Notes: generated from the letters alone by a model not told the origin. Shown: positions 15,920 to 24,548, counted from the first letter of the stretch. The stretch: DNA of 64,000 nt from Pseudomonas sp. Irchel s3f7 (GCF_900187615.1 NZ_FYDO01000031.1:1-64000); one strand, 5' to 3'. Made by a program: numbers and translations.

Positions 15920-17251
15920 ATGAGCCTGAATGCACTGGAGGCGAGCGCGAGCCCGTCCGTTAGCCACGACGAAGAAAAAGCCCTGGTCAGCAAAGTCGCC
16001 TGGCGCCTGATGCCATTGATCATGGTTTGCTACCTGTTCGCGTTTTTCGACCGCATCAACATCAGCTTCGCCAAGTTTCAATTGCAAACCGACCTGAGCC
16101 TGAGCGACACCGCTTATGGCCTCGGCGCCGGGTTGTTCGTCGTTGGCTACGTGATTTTCGAAGTGCCGAGCAACATGATGTTGTACAAGGTCGGCGCCCG
16201 CCGCTGGATCGCCCGGATCATGATGTCTTGGGGCCTGGCCACGGCACTGATGGTGTTCGTCAACAGCGAATGGCAGTTCTACGCGCTGCGCTTCGTGATT
16301 GGCGCGATGGAGGCGGGTTTTGCGCCGGGCGTGCTGTATTACCTGACGCTCTGGTTTCCGCAGCACTACCGCGGTCGCATCACGTCGATGCTGTTCCTGT
16401 CCTCTGCGTTTGCCGGTCTGGTGGGCGCGCCGTTTTCCGGTTTGGTGTTGCAGCACCTCGACGGCGTGTTGCAAATGCGCGGCTGGCACTGGCTGTTCCT
16501 GCTCGGTGGTGTGCCGTGTATCGGCCTCGGTTTGCTCGTGCTGACGCTGCTCAAGGATCGCATCGAAGACGCCCATTGGCTGACGCCGTCGGAGAAGACG
16601 ATGCTGGCCAGTCGTATCGCTCACCACGAACCGCACAAGAGCGGCGGCTCGCTGCTCGCGGCGCTGCGGATTCCGGGATTCCTGACACTGGGGCTGATCT
16701 ACTTTCTGATCCAGGTGGCGTCCTACGGCCTGAATTTCTGGGCACCGCAATTGATCCGCAGCGCCGGTACCGAGAGCCCGGTGATGATCGGTCTGCTGAC
16801 GGCTATTCCGTACATCTGTGGCGCGATCTGCATGGTGGTCATCGGGCGGTTGTCCGATGCGACGGGTGAACGGCGCAAGTTCGTCGCAGGTCTGGTGGCG
16901 GTGGGCGCAGTCGGTTTCTTCAGCGCCGGGATCTTTGCCAATCACACGACCTTCCTGATCGTCGCCCTGGGCTTGCTCGGTGCCGGCATCATCGCGTCCA
17001 TCCCGAGCTTCTGGACCTTGCCGCCAAAACTGCTGGCCGGTGCCGGCGCAGGTGCGGCGGGCGGGATCGCGGTGATCAACACCCTGGGCCAGTTCGGCGG
17101 CATCGTCAGCCCGGTCATGGTCGGGCGGATCAAAGACCTGACCGGTAGCACCACGCCAGCGCTGTATGTGATTGGGGTGTGTGCGCTGATCGCCGTGGCG
17201 CTACTGATGTGGGGGCTGCCGCAGAAGTTGCGTACCCTCGACAAGTTTTAA
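15920..17251 (+). CDS. MFS transporter, anion:cation symporter (ACS) type
   Basis: 443 residues with twelve predicted membrane spans. RLMPLIMVCYLFAFFDRINIS at the first helix, and GFAPGVLYYLTLWFP in helix 4 with the preceding RFVIGAMEA, are typical of the ACS family, which moves organic anions such as tartrate, galactonate or phthalate. GGAG before 15920 selects this start. Placement after the CoA-transferase and lyase genes suggests uptake of the acid they degrade. A REP/terminator begins at the stop codon. Confidence 0.87.
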   Translation: MSLNALEASASPSVSHDEEKALVSKVAWRLMPLIMVCYLFAFFDRINISFAKFQLQTDLSLSDTAYGLGAGLFVVGYVIFEVPSNMMLYKVGARRWIARIMMSWGLATALMVFVNSEWQFYALRFVIGAMEAGFAPGVLYYLTLWFPQHYRGRITSMLFLSSAFAGLVGAPFSGLVLQHLDGVLQMRGWHWLFLLGGVPCIGLGLLVLTLLKDRIEDAHWLTPSEKTMLASRIAHHEPHKSGGSLLAALRIPGFLTLGLIYFLIQVASYGLNFWAPQLIRSAGTESPVMIGLLTAIPYICGAICMVVIGRLSDATGERRKFVAGLVAVGAVGFFSAGIFANHTTFLIVALGLLGAGIIASIPSFWTLPPKLLAGAGAGAAGGIAVINTLGQFGGIVSPVMVGRIKDLTGSTTPALYVIGVCALIAVALLMWGLPQKLRTLDKF

Positions 17252-17323
17252 AAGATCGCAGGTGCGCCAGCGCCTACAAAGACCACGCATTCCTGTAGGC
17301 GCTGGCGCAGCCTGCGATCTTTT
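17251..17323. repeat. REP pair acting as convergent terminator
   Basis: AAAGATCGCAGG and CGCCAGCGCCTACA at 17251-17278 are mirrored by TGTAGGCGCTGGCG and CCTGCGATCTTTT ending at 17323. It fills the gap between two convergent stop codons (17251 and 17329). Confidence 0.85.
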
Positions 17324-17328
17324 GATCT

Positions 17329-17817
17329 TCAAGACGTCACGGTCAGTGCTTTCCCCGCCGCATCGCCAAACTGAATCAACACCACCCCCGCAATCAACAA
17401 CAGCGCCCCCAACACCTTGGGCAATGTCAGGTGCCGCTCCACCAACCCAAACCACCCAAAGTGGTCGAGCAACATCGACGCCACCACTTGCCCCGCGAGC
17501 GCCAGGGCCATAAAGCCCGAAGCCCCAAGCTTGGGCAGCAGCACCAACGCCAACGAAATGAAGCACACCCCGAACGCGCCACCTGCCCACATCCACAGCG
17601 GCGCCTTGCTGATAAACGTGAGTGAAGGCAACGGCAAGCGCAATGCCAGGATGATCGGCAGCAGCACCAGAATGCTCACCATCAATGAGGCAAGCGTTGC
17701 CCACAACGGATGACCCAGGCCGCGCCCAAGATTGACGTTGATCGCGCTCTGGAAAGGCACCACCGCCCCGGCAAACGCGGCAAGCAGTAACAGGCCAGCC
17801 CAATGCAACGTACTCAT
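17329..17817 (-). CDS. DMT family transporter, DUF606/YdcZ type
   Basis: 162 residues with five hydrophobic helices, half the size of an EamA transporter, as usual for DUF606. It begins LLLLAAFAGAVVPFQSAINVNLGR and contains GQVVASMLLDHFGWFG, both common in this family. The protein probably dimerises. It is divergent from a LysR gene (77-nt gap) that may control it. Substrate unknown. Confidence 0.85.
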   Translation of the reverse strand: MSTLHWAGLLLLAAFAGAVVPFQSAINVNLGRGLGHPLWATLASLMVSILVLLPIILALRLPLPSLTFISKAPLWMWAGGAFGVCFISLALVLLPKLGASGFMALALAGQVVASMLLDHFGWFGLVERHLTLPKVLGALLLIAGVVLIQFGDAAGKALTVTS

Positions 17818-17894
17818 GTTCTTACTCCAACAAGTTTTGCTGGACTGTAGGGTATTCGTCGTGCAGATTTAAATTCCATTTTGCTATTCAGAAC

Positions 17895-18803
17895 ATGCAT
17901 CAGATGAATGATCTGCGCCGCATCGATCTCAACTTGCTGGTGATCCTCGATGCCTTGCTCAGCGAGCAACACGTCACCCGCGCCGCCGAGCGCCTGCATT
18001 TGAGCCAACCGGCGGTCAGCCATGCCTTGGCCCGCTTGCGCGATTTACTGGGGGATCCGCTGTTGGTCCGTGCGGGGGCGGGTCTTGTGCCCACTCCGCG
18101 AGCACTGGAATTGGTGGTGCCGCTGTCCGAAACGTTGGCCCAGGTGCAATCCTTGTTGGCACCCAATGCCTTCGATCCGGCGACGGCCAAGCGCACTTTT
18201 CGCCTGGCCATGTCCGACTACGGCGCTGCCATCGTCCTGCCGGGATTGATCCGTACCTTGCGTCGAGAAGCGCCGGGCATCGACCTGCAAATCAGCCACG
18301 CCAGCCGCGAAGGCATGCTCGAAGGCGTGGTCAACGGTGATATCGATATCGCCGCCGCTGTCTTTCCAGAGTTACCCAACGAATTGCGCAGCCTGCCGCT
18401 GTTCGAAGAGCACTACGCCTGCCTGGTGGACCGCAACAGCCTGCCCGCCGAGGGCGTGCTCGACCTGCCCACCTACCTGAGTCGTCCCCATGTCTTGCTG
18501 GAAATGCGCGGCAGCGGCACGCCGGAAATCGAGCGCGCCCTGACCTGTCTGCGCGAGCGCCGCCGCGTCGCCATCAGCCTGCCGCACTGGCGCGTCGCCC
18601 CGGAGTTCATCAGCGGCACCGACCTGATCCTCACCGTCGCTTCACGGGCCTTGCGCGACATCGATGAGCAGACGCTGATCGTGGTGCCGCCACCGTTTCA
18701 GATTCCGTCGTTCACCTTTGTGTTGGTGTGGCACAAGCGGCGAGGCGGGGATCAGGCATTGAATTGGTTGAATCAGCGGATTGGGGAGGTGATCAAACGC
18801 TAA
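17895..18803 (+). CDS. LysR-type transcriptional regulator
   Basis: 302 residues. The N-terminal HTH (about 7-66) reads DLNLLVILDALLSEQHVTRA then LSQPAVSHALARLRDLLGDP, the NodD/NahR-like subgroup, followed by a periplasmic-binding-fold effector domain. A start at 17904 (MNDLRR) is equally possible; neither has a clear ribosome site. It is divergent from the YdcZ-type transporter gene, which is the obvious target. Confidence 0.86.
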   Translation: MHQMNDLRRIDLNLLVILDALLSEQHVTRAAERLHLSQPAVSHALARLRDLLGDPLLVRAGAGLVPTPRALELVVPLSETLAQVQSLLAPNAFDPATAKRTFRLAMSDYGAAIVLPGLIRTLRREAPGIDLQISHASREGMLEGVVNGDIDIAAAVFPELPNELRSLPLFEEHYACLVDRNSLPAEGVLDLPTYLSRPHVLLEMRGSGTPEIERALTCLRERRRVAISLPHWRVAPEFISGTDLILTVASRALRDIDEQTLIVVPPPFQIPSFTFVLVWHKRRGGDQALNWLNQRIGEVIKR

Positions 18804-18823
18804 AGGCTTTTTCTGAATGACCG

Positions 18824-19108
18824 TTACCAACTGGAGGGTGGAAGTCGACGCGTATGAAAAACTCGCAGTACTTGAAGCCGATCCTGGCGAACCCGATAGG
18901 GAATCAAATAGGGACGATCAGGCATGACCCATTCCCGCGTACCGGGTAGGCGTCCCTCGCGGCCTGTCGCTGGAAACCGGGCGAGGTGATCAACACTGGC
19001 GAGAATTGCCTGGACGAACTCGGCTGCAGCTTTTGGATTCTCGATGGCGATGTACGTGGCTTCGTCATCAAGATTCTTTAACGCCGTACGCAACCACTCA
19101 ACCTGCAT
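18824..19108 (-). CDS. ParE/RelE-superfamily toxin
   Basis: 94 residues with the ParE-like fold. It opens with MQVEWLRTALKNLDDEATYIA, has a central HLARFPATGREGRLPGTREW, and ends with the strand pattern RPYLIPYRV and LQVLRVFHTRR. ParE-type toxins attack gyrase, RelE-type toxins cleave mRNA; the absence of the RelE catalytic Lys/Arg/His set leans to ParE. It overlaps its antitoxin gene by 11 nt, antitoxin first, the normal order. Confidence 0.85.
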   Translation of the reverse strand: MQVEWLRTALKNLDDEATYIAIENPKAAAEFVQAILASVDHLARFPATGREGRLPGTREWVMPDRPYLIPYRVRQDRLQVLRVFHTRRLPPSSW

Positions 19109-19337
19109 TGACAGTCCACTTTTCTGTGATTGCGTTCACTTCCTCCTGCGTCGCGAAGTCCCCATCCTCGGCTTCTTTCAAGGCTTTCTGAATTTCCTCG
19201 ATTTGCCACGCTTCACGTGCCAGGTATTCGCGCAAGGCATTCACGGCGAGAAAAGATTTGCTGCGGCCCGTAGCTTTGGAAAGACTGGCGAGGGTATTGG
19301 CGATTTCGTCCGGTATGCGCAGTGACATAACTGACAT
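19098..19337 (-). CDS. RHH-type antitoxin (CopG/ParD-like)
   Basis: 79 residues. The N-terminal ribbon-helix-helix (MSLRIPDEIANTLASLSKATGRSKSF) is followed by LAVNALREYLAREAWQIEEI and an acidic toxin-binding tail (ALKEAEDGDFATQEEV). The frame is open upstream to 19463, but the start at 19337, or 19328, lies just after the palindromic operator. It is cotranscribed with the ParE-like toxin and probably autoregulates at 19349-19377. Confidence 0.85.
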   Translation of the reverse strand: MSVMSLRIPDEIANTLASLSKATGRSKSFLAVNALREYLAREAWQIEEIQKALKEAEDGDFATQEEVNAITEKWTVNAG

Positions 19338-19348
19338 GATGGTCTCGA

Positions 19349-19377
19349 TGTAGTGATTTGTAATACAACATACTACA
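19349..19377. promoter_or_regulatory. Palindromic operator of the toxin-antitoxin pair
   Basis: A 29-nt imperfect palindrome. Outer arms are TGTAGT and ACTACA. Inner arms are TTGTA and TACAA around one central base, with 3 unpaired bases between arms. It lies 12 nt upstream of the antitoxin start, the usual autoregulation position for an RHH antitoxin. Confidence 0.65.
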
Positions 19378-19491
19378 CCGCGATCAGTAGGGCGCGGCCA
19401 GCCCGTTCGTCTATCGAGATGTTTCAGTCGAGTGCTACAGACCTGAGATAGACTGCCGAACATTCAACACTGCGCATAAAAAGGAGCCCCA

Positions 19492-20130
19492 ATGACCCCC
19501 TCGCTACTCATGGCCGTGCTTGCCTCGGGATTTATCTACGGCATTACGCCGGGCCCTGGCGTGCTGGCCGTTTTCGGCATTGGCGCGGCGCATGGACGGC
19601 GGGCCGGTGCAGGTTTTTTGTGCGGGCATTTGCTGGGCGATGTGGTCTGGTGCAGCACCGCGCTGGTGGCGATCGTCGGCGCGCGGGAAATCGGCAGTAC
19701 CGCGTTTGATGTACTCGGCGTCCTCAGTGGGCTCTATCTGTTCTGGTTAGGCTGGCGTGCCGTGCGGGCCCGTCGCAGTGGCACCGAAGCTCCGCAGGGG
19801 CCGGCGCGGCAGCCGTTCTGGCATGGCATTCTGTTTGGCCTGACCAACCCGAAGGCATATCCGGTGGCAGTGGCCACGTTTACCGCATTGTTGTCGAGCC
19901 GCGCGGAGTTGCTGACCTGGTCGATGTTGCCGTGGTTGATCGTCCTCAGCTTCGTCGGCGGACTTATCGCCTACGCTATCCTCATCGGGATTGTCGGGGC
20001 ACGGCGGGTACGCACCCTGTACCAACGCCATGAACTGGCGATCACCCGGCTGTGCGGGGTAATGTTCATCGGTTTCGCCATCAACGCGCTGGCGCATGCC
20101 TTGCCGGGGTTGGTTGCGAACAAGGCTTGA
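19492..20130 (+). CDS. LysE family translocator
   Basis: 212 residues with six predicted membrane helices. The N-terminal FIYGITPGPGVLAVFGIGAAHGRRAG is the LysE/RhtB signature, and WHGILFGLTNPKAYPVAVA is the second conserved block. Such proteins export amino acids or related small molecules. AAGGAG precedes the ATG. Monocistronic; substrate not determinable. Confidence 0.87.
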   Translation: MTPSLLMAVLASGFIYGITPGPGVLAVFGIGAAHGRRAGAGFLCGHLLGDVVWCSTALVAIVGAREIGSTAFDVLGVLSGLYLFWLGWRAVRARRSGTEAPQGPARQPFWHGILFGLTNPKAYPVAVATFTALLSSRAELLTWSMLPWLIVLSFVGGLIAYAILIGIVGARRVRTLYQRHELAITRLCGVMFIGFAINALAHALPGLVANKA

Positions 20131-20190
20131 CGTTGATCGCAGGGATGCATCAGTCACACCGGCAGCGCAGGGGCGCTTGATCGGTCAGGG

Positions 20191-21573
20191 ATGGATTTGA
20201 TTGCTGCATTGTCCGGAAGCGCTCTCTGTACCATGGCAACCAGAAATTCTGCGCCGCTGGCGAGCTACATCGATCTCTTGCTGGACGCCGTTTGCGCGGT
20301 GGATAAGCAGGGCCGCTTCGTCTTTGTCAGTGCAGCCTGCGAGCGTATTTTCGGTTACAGCCCCGATGAGATGATCGGCCTGCCGATGATTGATCTGGTG
20401 CACCCGGCCGACCGTCAGCGCACCCTCGACGCTGCACGGGAGATCATGGGCGGCGAGCCCAAGCTCAACTTCGAAAACCGCTACGTGCGCAAGGATGGCC
20501 AGGTCGTGCACATTCTGTGGTCGGCGCGTTGGTCCGAGGTCGACCAACTGCGTATCGCCGTGGCGCGTGACATCACTGAGCGCAAACAGGCCGAATCCCG
20601 GCAAGCGGCGCTGTACGCCATCTCTGAAGCTGCCCATGCGGCAGAAGATTTGCTGGCGTTGTTCAAACGCATCCACATGATCATTGGCGAATGGCTGCCG
20701 GCGCTGAATTTCTCCGTGGCGCTGTATGACGAGCACTGCGCACAACTGAATTTCCCTTATCACGTCGATGACCACGAGCCGCAACCCGGGCAGCCGGGGA
20801 CGATTACCGGGCGTTTGTGCGTCGAAGTCATCCGCTCGGGGCAGCCGATACTGCTGACGCCGGACCAGATTGCGCCGGGTTTTGAGACGCTGATGACCGG
20901 GCACGACGCCCCTTGCTGGCTGGGCGTACCGCTGAACTCGCAAAAGGGCACCATCGGAGCGCTGATCGTCAAGAGCATCCCCGGCGGGGAGCGCTATACC
21001 GAGCAAGACAAGGAGCTGCTGCAATATGTCTGCGCTCAGGTCGCTACCGCCATCGAGCGCAAGCAATTGCACGCCCGTCTGCAACACATGGCTCAGTACG
21101 ACCAACTGACGCAACTGCCCAATCGCGAGCTGCTGCGGGACCGGCTCAAGGCGTCAATGGAGGTGGCCCGGGAGGCGAACGGACGAATGGCGTTGTTGTA
21201 CGTCGATCTCGACCGCTTCAAACAAGTCAACGACACCCACGGCCACGCGGTCGGCGACATGCTGCTGCAAGCGGTGGCCAACCGGCTCAGGGGCTGCGTG
21301 CGGGACACCGACACGGTGGCGCGCATTGGCGGCGATGAATTCGTGGTGTTACTGCACAGCATTCAGGCTTCGGAAGACACCGACATCGTGGTCGGAAAAA
21401 TCCGTCAGGTGCTGGACCAGCCCCTGCGCCTGGACGGCCACAGTCTGAACATCCAGCCCAGTATCGGCGTCGCCCAGTACCCTGAACATGGCACTGAAGA
21501 TAAGCAGTTGCTGCGCCATGCCGACGAGGCGATGTACACCGCCAAGCGCGCACATCACCTGCGCTTCGTCTGA
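20191..21573 (+). CDS. PAS-GAF-GGDEF diguanylate cyclase
   Basis: 460 residues. Order: PAS domain (about 25-135, with VDKQGRFVFVSAACERIFGYSPDEM and a PAC end VARDITERKQAE), GAF domain (about 140-285), then GGDEF domain (about 300-455). The active-site loop RIGGDEF is intact, and an inhibitory I-site RDTD stands five residues before it. It therefore probably makes c-di-GMP and is feedback-inhibited. No EAL domain or membrane segment is present, so it should be cytosolic. The start may instead be ATG 20233. Confidence 0.88.
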   Translation: MDLIAALSGSALCTMATRNSAPLASYIDLLLDAVCAVDKQGRFVFVSAACERIFGYSPDEMIGLPMIDLVHPADRQRTLDAAREIMGGEPKLNFENRYVRKDGQVVHILWSARWSEVDQLRIAVARDITERKQAESRQAALYAISEAAHAAEDLLALFKRIHMIIGEWLPALNFSVALYDEHCAQLNFPYHVDDHEPQPGQPGTITGRLCVEVIRSGQPILLTPDQIAPGFETLMTGHDAPCWLGVPLNSQKGTIGALIVKSIPGGERYTEQDKELLQYVCAQVATAIERKQLHARLQHMAQYDQLTQLPNRELLRDRLKASMEVAREANGRMALLYVDLDRFKQVNDTHGHAVGDMLLQAVANRLRGCVRDTDTVARIGGDEFVVLLHSIQASEDTDIVVGKIRQVLDQPLRLDGHSLNIQPSIGVAQYPEHGTEDKQLLRHADEAMYTAKRAHHLRFV

Positions 21574-21690
21574 AAGTGTCATCACCGTTCGTCGAGACGA
21601 TTTCAGGTTTTCTAAACCTTTTGGCACGCGAAAATTCAGATTCTATGCGGGCTACAGCTCGCCGCGATCAATACCAAGAGGAAGAGAATC

Positions 21691-21852
21691 ATGCCTAACT
21701 CAAGAAACTCGAACTCGGGAAATTTCGCCAACGATCGAACGAAGGCATCTGAAGCCGGTCGCAAAGGTGGGAAAACGACCACCACGACTGTCGATAAAGA
21801 GAAGCCCGACATGGGTCGAAAAGGCGGACAAGGCGGGCAAAAGTCCCGCTAG
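21691..21852 (+). CDS. KGG-motif stress-induced small protein
   Basis: 53 residues, very hydrophilic. It contains two KGG motifs (EAGRKGGKTTT and MGRKGGQGGQ) of the stress-induced KGG/con-10-like family. AGAGGAAGAG lies just upstream. A strong terminator follows at 21880-21907. Family members accumulate in stationary phase or under general stress; the molecular role is unknown. The gene precedes a DUF4142 gene but is separated from it by that terminator. Confidence 0.8.
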   Translation: MPNSRNSNSGNFANDRTKASEAGRKGGKTTTTTVDKEKPDMGRKGGQGGQKSR

Positions 21853-21879
21853 TGGATAACGGTCGTTTTAATTGAGAAG

Positions 21880-21907
21880 CGGGAGCGAAAGCTCCCGTTT
21901 GAATTTT
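21880..21907 (+). terminator. Intrinsic terminator after the KGG gene
   Basis: Stem CGGGAGC (21880-21886), GAAA loop, GCTCCCG (21891-21897), then TTTGAATTTT. Confidence 0.8.
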
Positions 21908-21924
21908 AAGAGGAGGGCGCGACC

Positions 21925-22428
21925 ATGAACCGGATGGCCACCCGATTGCGTAATGCCAGTTTTGTAACGTTGTTGGGCCTGTGCGCCAGCAGCGCCTTCG
22001 CCCAGTCGCCTGCGGAATTCATCAACGATGCCTCCGCCAAAGGCATGGCGGATATCGAAGCCAGCCGACTGGCGCACCAGAAGTCCGAATCCAAAGAGGT
22101 CAAGGACTACACCATCGTCGTGATCAACGACCGCACCACCGCCAACCAGCACCTGGCAAAAATCGCCAAACAACTGGATCTGCCGGTGGCACCGCGCGAG
22201 GAGGTGATGGAAAAAGCCAAGGCATTGATGCCGCAGGTGATGGAAGGCGCGACGTTTGATGAGGCCTATACCGCCAGTCAGGTGAAAACCACTCAGGAAG
22301 CCATCGAACAATTGCAGCAGACGGCGCAGACCACTGACGTACCGCAAATCAAAGCGTTTGCCGAGGAGACTCTGCCGAAGCTACAGAACCATCTGGAAAT
22401 GGCCAGGGCGCTGCAAGCCAGTCGCTGA
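21925..22428 (+). CDS. DUF4142 periplasmic protein
   Basis: 167 residues. A signal peptide covers about 1-26 (ending SSAFA). The rest is the DUF4142 ferritin-like helical domain, with FINDASAKGMADIEASRLA, SKEVKDYTIVVINDRTTANQ and a C-terminal LPKLQNHLEMA. GAGGAG upstream. DUF4142 proteins are often stress-linked in Pseudomonas; no activity is proven. It converges on the iron permease-like gene across a hairpin. Confidence 0.87.
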   Translation: MNRMATRLRNASFVTLLGLCASSAFAQSPAEFINDASAKGMADIEASRLAHQKSESKEVKDYTIVVINDRTTANQHLAKIAKQLDLPVAPREEVMEKAKALMPQVMEGATFDEAYTASQVKTTQEAIEQLQQTAQTTDVPQIKAFAEETLPKLQNHLEMARALQASR

Positions 22429-22435
22429 TTTTTGA

Positions 22436-22467
22436 ATTGCGCAGGCGATGACAGACGCCTGCGCAAT
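22436..22467. terminator. Bidirectional terminator hairpin
   Basis: Perfect 12-bp stem ATTGCGCAGGCG / CGCCTGCGCAAT with an 8-nt loop, between two convergent genes. A short T-rich run follows on the plus side (GGCTGTTTT). Confidence 0.75.
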
Positions 22468-22477
22468 GGCTGTTTTA

Positions 22478-22888
22478 TCAGCAGTCTTTCAATCCGGACT
22501 GAGCCTTTTCTTCGATAACGGTACCGTCCAGGGAAATGGTCTGGCCTTCGCCGAGGGTCCGATACTTCTTTCTCAGCGCCTCCAACTCCTTGAGGTCCAG
22601 CGCTTCGAGCCCAAGCATCGCGTTCTGCGCATCCTTGGTCACCCGCAGCAACTCATCGACCTTCAAATGCAAAATGTCCGTGTCGCGGTTCTGCGTGTTC
22701 TGGATCAGGAACACCATCAGGAAGGTGATGATGGTGGTCGAGGTATTGATGACCAGTTGCCACGTGTCGTTGTAACCGAAAAACGGCCCGCTCACCGCCC
22801 ACAAAAAAATCAGAATGATCGCTCCCATGAACGTCATGGGGCTGCCGGCCCACAGGGCGAGTTTCTGCGCGACTTTTGCGAATTTCAT
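22478..22888 (-). CDS. Low affinity iron permease family protein
   Basis: 136 residues with two membrane spans (about 17-36 and 46-62) and the family block TWQLVINTSTTIITFLMVFLIQNTQNRD. The C-terminal helix begins LKVDELLRVTKDAQNAM. The family is named after yeast Fet4, but bacterial members are short and iron transport has not been demonstrated for them. Monocistronic. Confidence 0.85.
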   Translation of the reverse strand: MKFAKVAQKLALWAGSPMTFMGAIILIFLWAVSGPFFGYNDTWQLVINTSTTIITFLMVFLIQNTQNRDTDILHLKVDELLRVTKDAQNAMLGLEALDLKELEALRKKYRTLGEGQTISLDGTVIEEKAQSGLKDC

Positions 22889-23070
22889 GGCCGTATTCCT
22901 TGTTGGGGATGAACCTGAAATTCAGACATCAGAGGGGAGAGGAAAATTCGGCTGGGGTTGAGGTGTAACTGAAAAAGCGGAGCTCTGAAACCATTCACAG
23001 TGACCAACGCGGTATCTTGGCGAACCGGTTGTCGGCCCACGTCCCGACAACGCACCGACAGGAGAACGCA

Positions 23071-23841
23071 ATGACTTGGTCCGCCAAACAATACGTCGCT
23101 TTTGAAGATGAACGCACCCGCCCAGCCCGAGACCTGCTGGCGGCGATCCCCGCCGGTGATGTGCGCTCGGCCGTCGATATCGGTTGTGGTCCCGGTAACT
23201 CGACGGAGTTGCTGGTGGAACGTTTTGCCGGCGCTGCGGTGCGCGGGTTGGACAGTTCGAGCGACATGATCGAGGCTGCACGCCAGCGCCTGCCACAAGT
23301 GCAATTCGATATCGCGGACATCGATACCTGGAGCGAAGCAGGTCCGTTCGATGTGATTTTCGCCAACGCGGTGTTGCAGTGGGTGCCCGATCACGCCACG
23401 TTGTTGCCTGCACTGGTGAACAAACTTGCGCCCGGCGGCAGCCTGGCGATTCAGATGCCCGACAACCTCCAGCAACCTTCGCATCGCTTGATGCGCGAAG
23501 TCGCGGCTGACGGACCATGGGCCAGCAAGCTTTCGAAAGTCGCCGGGCAGCGGACCGAGATGGCCGATGCCGGCGTTTATTATTCGATGCTCAAAGCCTG
23601 CTGCACGCGCGTCGATGTGTGGCGCACCACCTACCATCATCCACTCGCGGAGGGTGCGGCCGGTGTCGTCGAGTGGTTCAAGGGCAGTGGGTTGCGGCCG
23701 TTTATTGAACCGCTGGATGAGGCGGAGCGGGTGCAGTACCTCAAACAATATCTGTCAGCGATTGAACAGGTTTATCCGGCGCTGGCTGATGGTTCGGTGC
23801 TGTTGCCGTTTCCACGGTTGTTCATTGTCGCGACCCGCTGA
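23071..23841 (+). CDS. tam: Trans-aconitate 2-methyltransferase
   Basis: 256 residues, close to E. coli Tam (252). SAM-binding motif I VDIGCGPGNSTELL, followed by GLDSSSDMIEAA, then FDVIFANAVLQWVPDH and IQMPDNLQQPSHRLMRE, which are diagnostic of Tam. It methylates trans-aconitate, a spontaneous by-product that inhibits aconitase. GGAG before the ATG at 23071 defines the start, although the frame is open from 23017. A 30-nt REP palindrome lies just after the stop. Confidence 0.93.
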   Translation: MTWSAKQYVAFEDERTRPARDLLAAIPAGDVRSAVDIGCGPGNSTELLVERFAGAAVRGLDSSSDMIEAARQRLPQVQFDIADIDTWSEAGPFDVIFANAVLQWVPDHATLLPALVNKLAPGGSLAIQMPDNLQQPSHRLMREVAADGPWASKLSKVAGQRTEMADAGVYYSMLKACCTRVDVWRTTYHHPLAEGAAGVVEWFKGSGLRPFIEPLDEAERVQYLKQYLSAIEQVYPALADGSVLLPFPRLFIVATR

Positions 23842-23862
23842 GACTGCAAAGCACCCCGACAT

Positions 23863-23892
23863 TGTGGCGAGGGAGCATGCTCCCTCGCCACA
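23863..23892. repeat. Perfect 30-nt palindrome of REP family B
   Basis: TGTGGCGAGGGAGCA is followed immediately by its exact complement, with no spacer. It is a fused inverted pair of the unit seen at 9679-9780 and 47302-47437. Confidence 0.8.
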
Positions 23893-23900
23893 GGATTGCA

Positions 23901-24170
23901 TCAGGACGGCTCTGCATCCAGCCGTCGAGCGATCACATCCAGCACATCGCAACCATCGCGCAATGGCACGCAGCACAGCAATGCAAAATCACTCAAAACG
24001 ACGGTGTCAGAGGTCAGGTCACCGCGCATGGCGAGGTTTTCCAGAAGTTGAGTAACGGCTCGGATTCTGTAGCTGGCGGTGCTGAGGAGGGAGTGCAGAG
24101 GTTGGGTCGTGTTGACGTAGAGGGAGGGGAGGTCGTCGGCGTTGCTGGTTAAAGCCATGAATTCCTGCAT
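23901..24170 (-). CDS. Small hypothetical protein
   Basis: 89 residues beginning MQEFMALTSNADDLPSLYVN, with LHSLLSTASYRIRAVTQLLENLAMRG in the middle. The layout (short N-terminus, 'nth position' helix pair, helical C-terminus) resembles small DUF3077/DUF6124-like Pseudomonas proteins, but I cannot assign it securely. CGGAAA lies 8-9 nt before the ATG at 24170. The frame stays open to 24440, but that part looks non-coding. No operon partner. Confidence 0.5.
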   Translation of the reverse strand: MQEFMALTSNADDLPSLYVNTTQPLHSLLSTASYRIRAVTQLLENLAMRGDLTSDTVVLSDFALLCCVPLRDGCDVLDVIARRLDAEPS

Positions 24171-24548
24171 GAGTGATTTCCGTGTAATTTTTTGAATTAA
24201 CCACTCCATCGTCGCCAAACAAAGGGTGGCAGCTGTACGCGGGTTGGCGAACCGGGACACGGCAAAACCGGCAGATCCTAAGATCTCCCACGCACAGCTA
24301 CCAAAAAACAGGCAGCACAGTGCGTTCAAAAGCGCACCGATAACTGCTCGGAAGCTTCTGCACCGTATCGTCGAGTCGCCAAACCCGACACGCCATTGGG
24401 GCGCGCTCGGACTATAGGACTCATGACAAAGGTGCAGCAATGCGCAAGTCTACGGACAATTCCCAGTGTCGTGTAGGACATTGCTTTTTATGATTAATAA
24501 CCAAGAAATTGGTTTATTTGATTGGCTGTTTCGAAAGAACTTCGTTGC
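24171..24548. other. Intergenic region between a small hypothetical gene and the Rhs gene
   Basis: 378 nt, AT-richer toward 24480-24540. It contains the leader of the minus-strand small gene. No gene, clear terminator or repeat was recognised. Confidence 0.4.
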
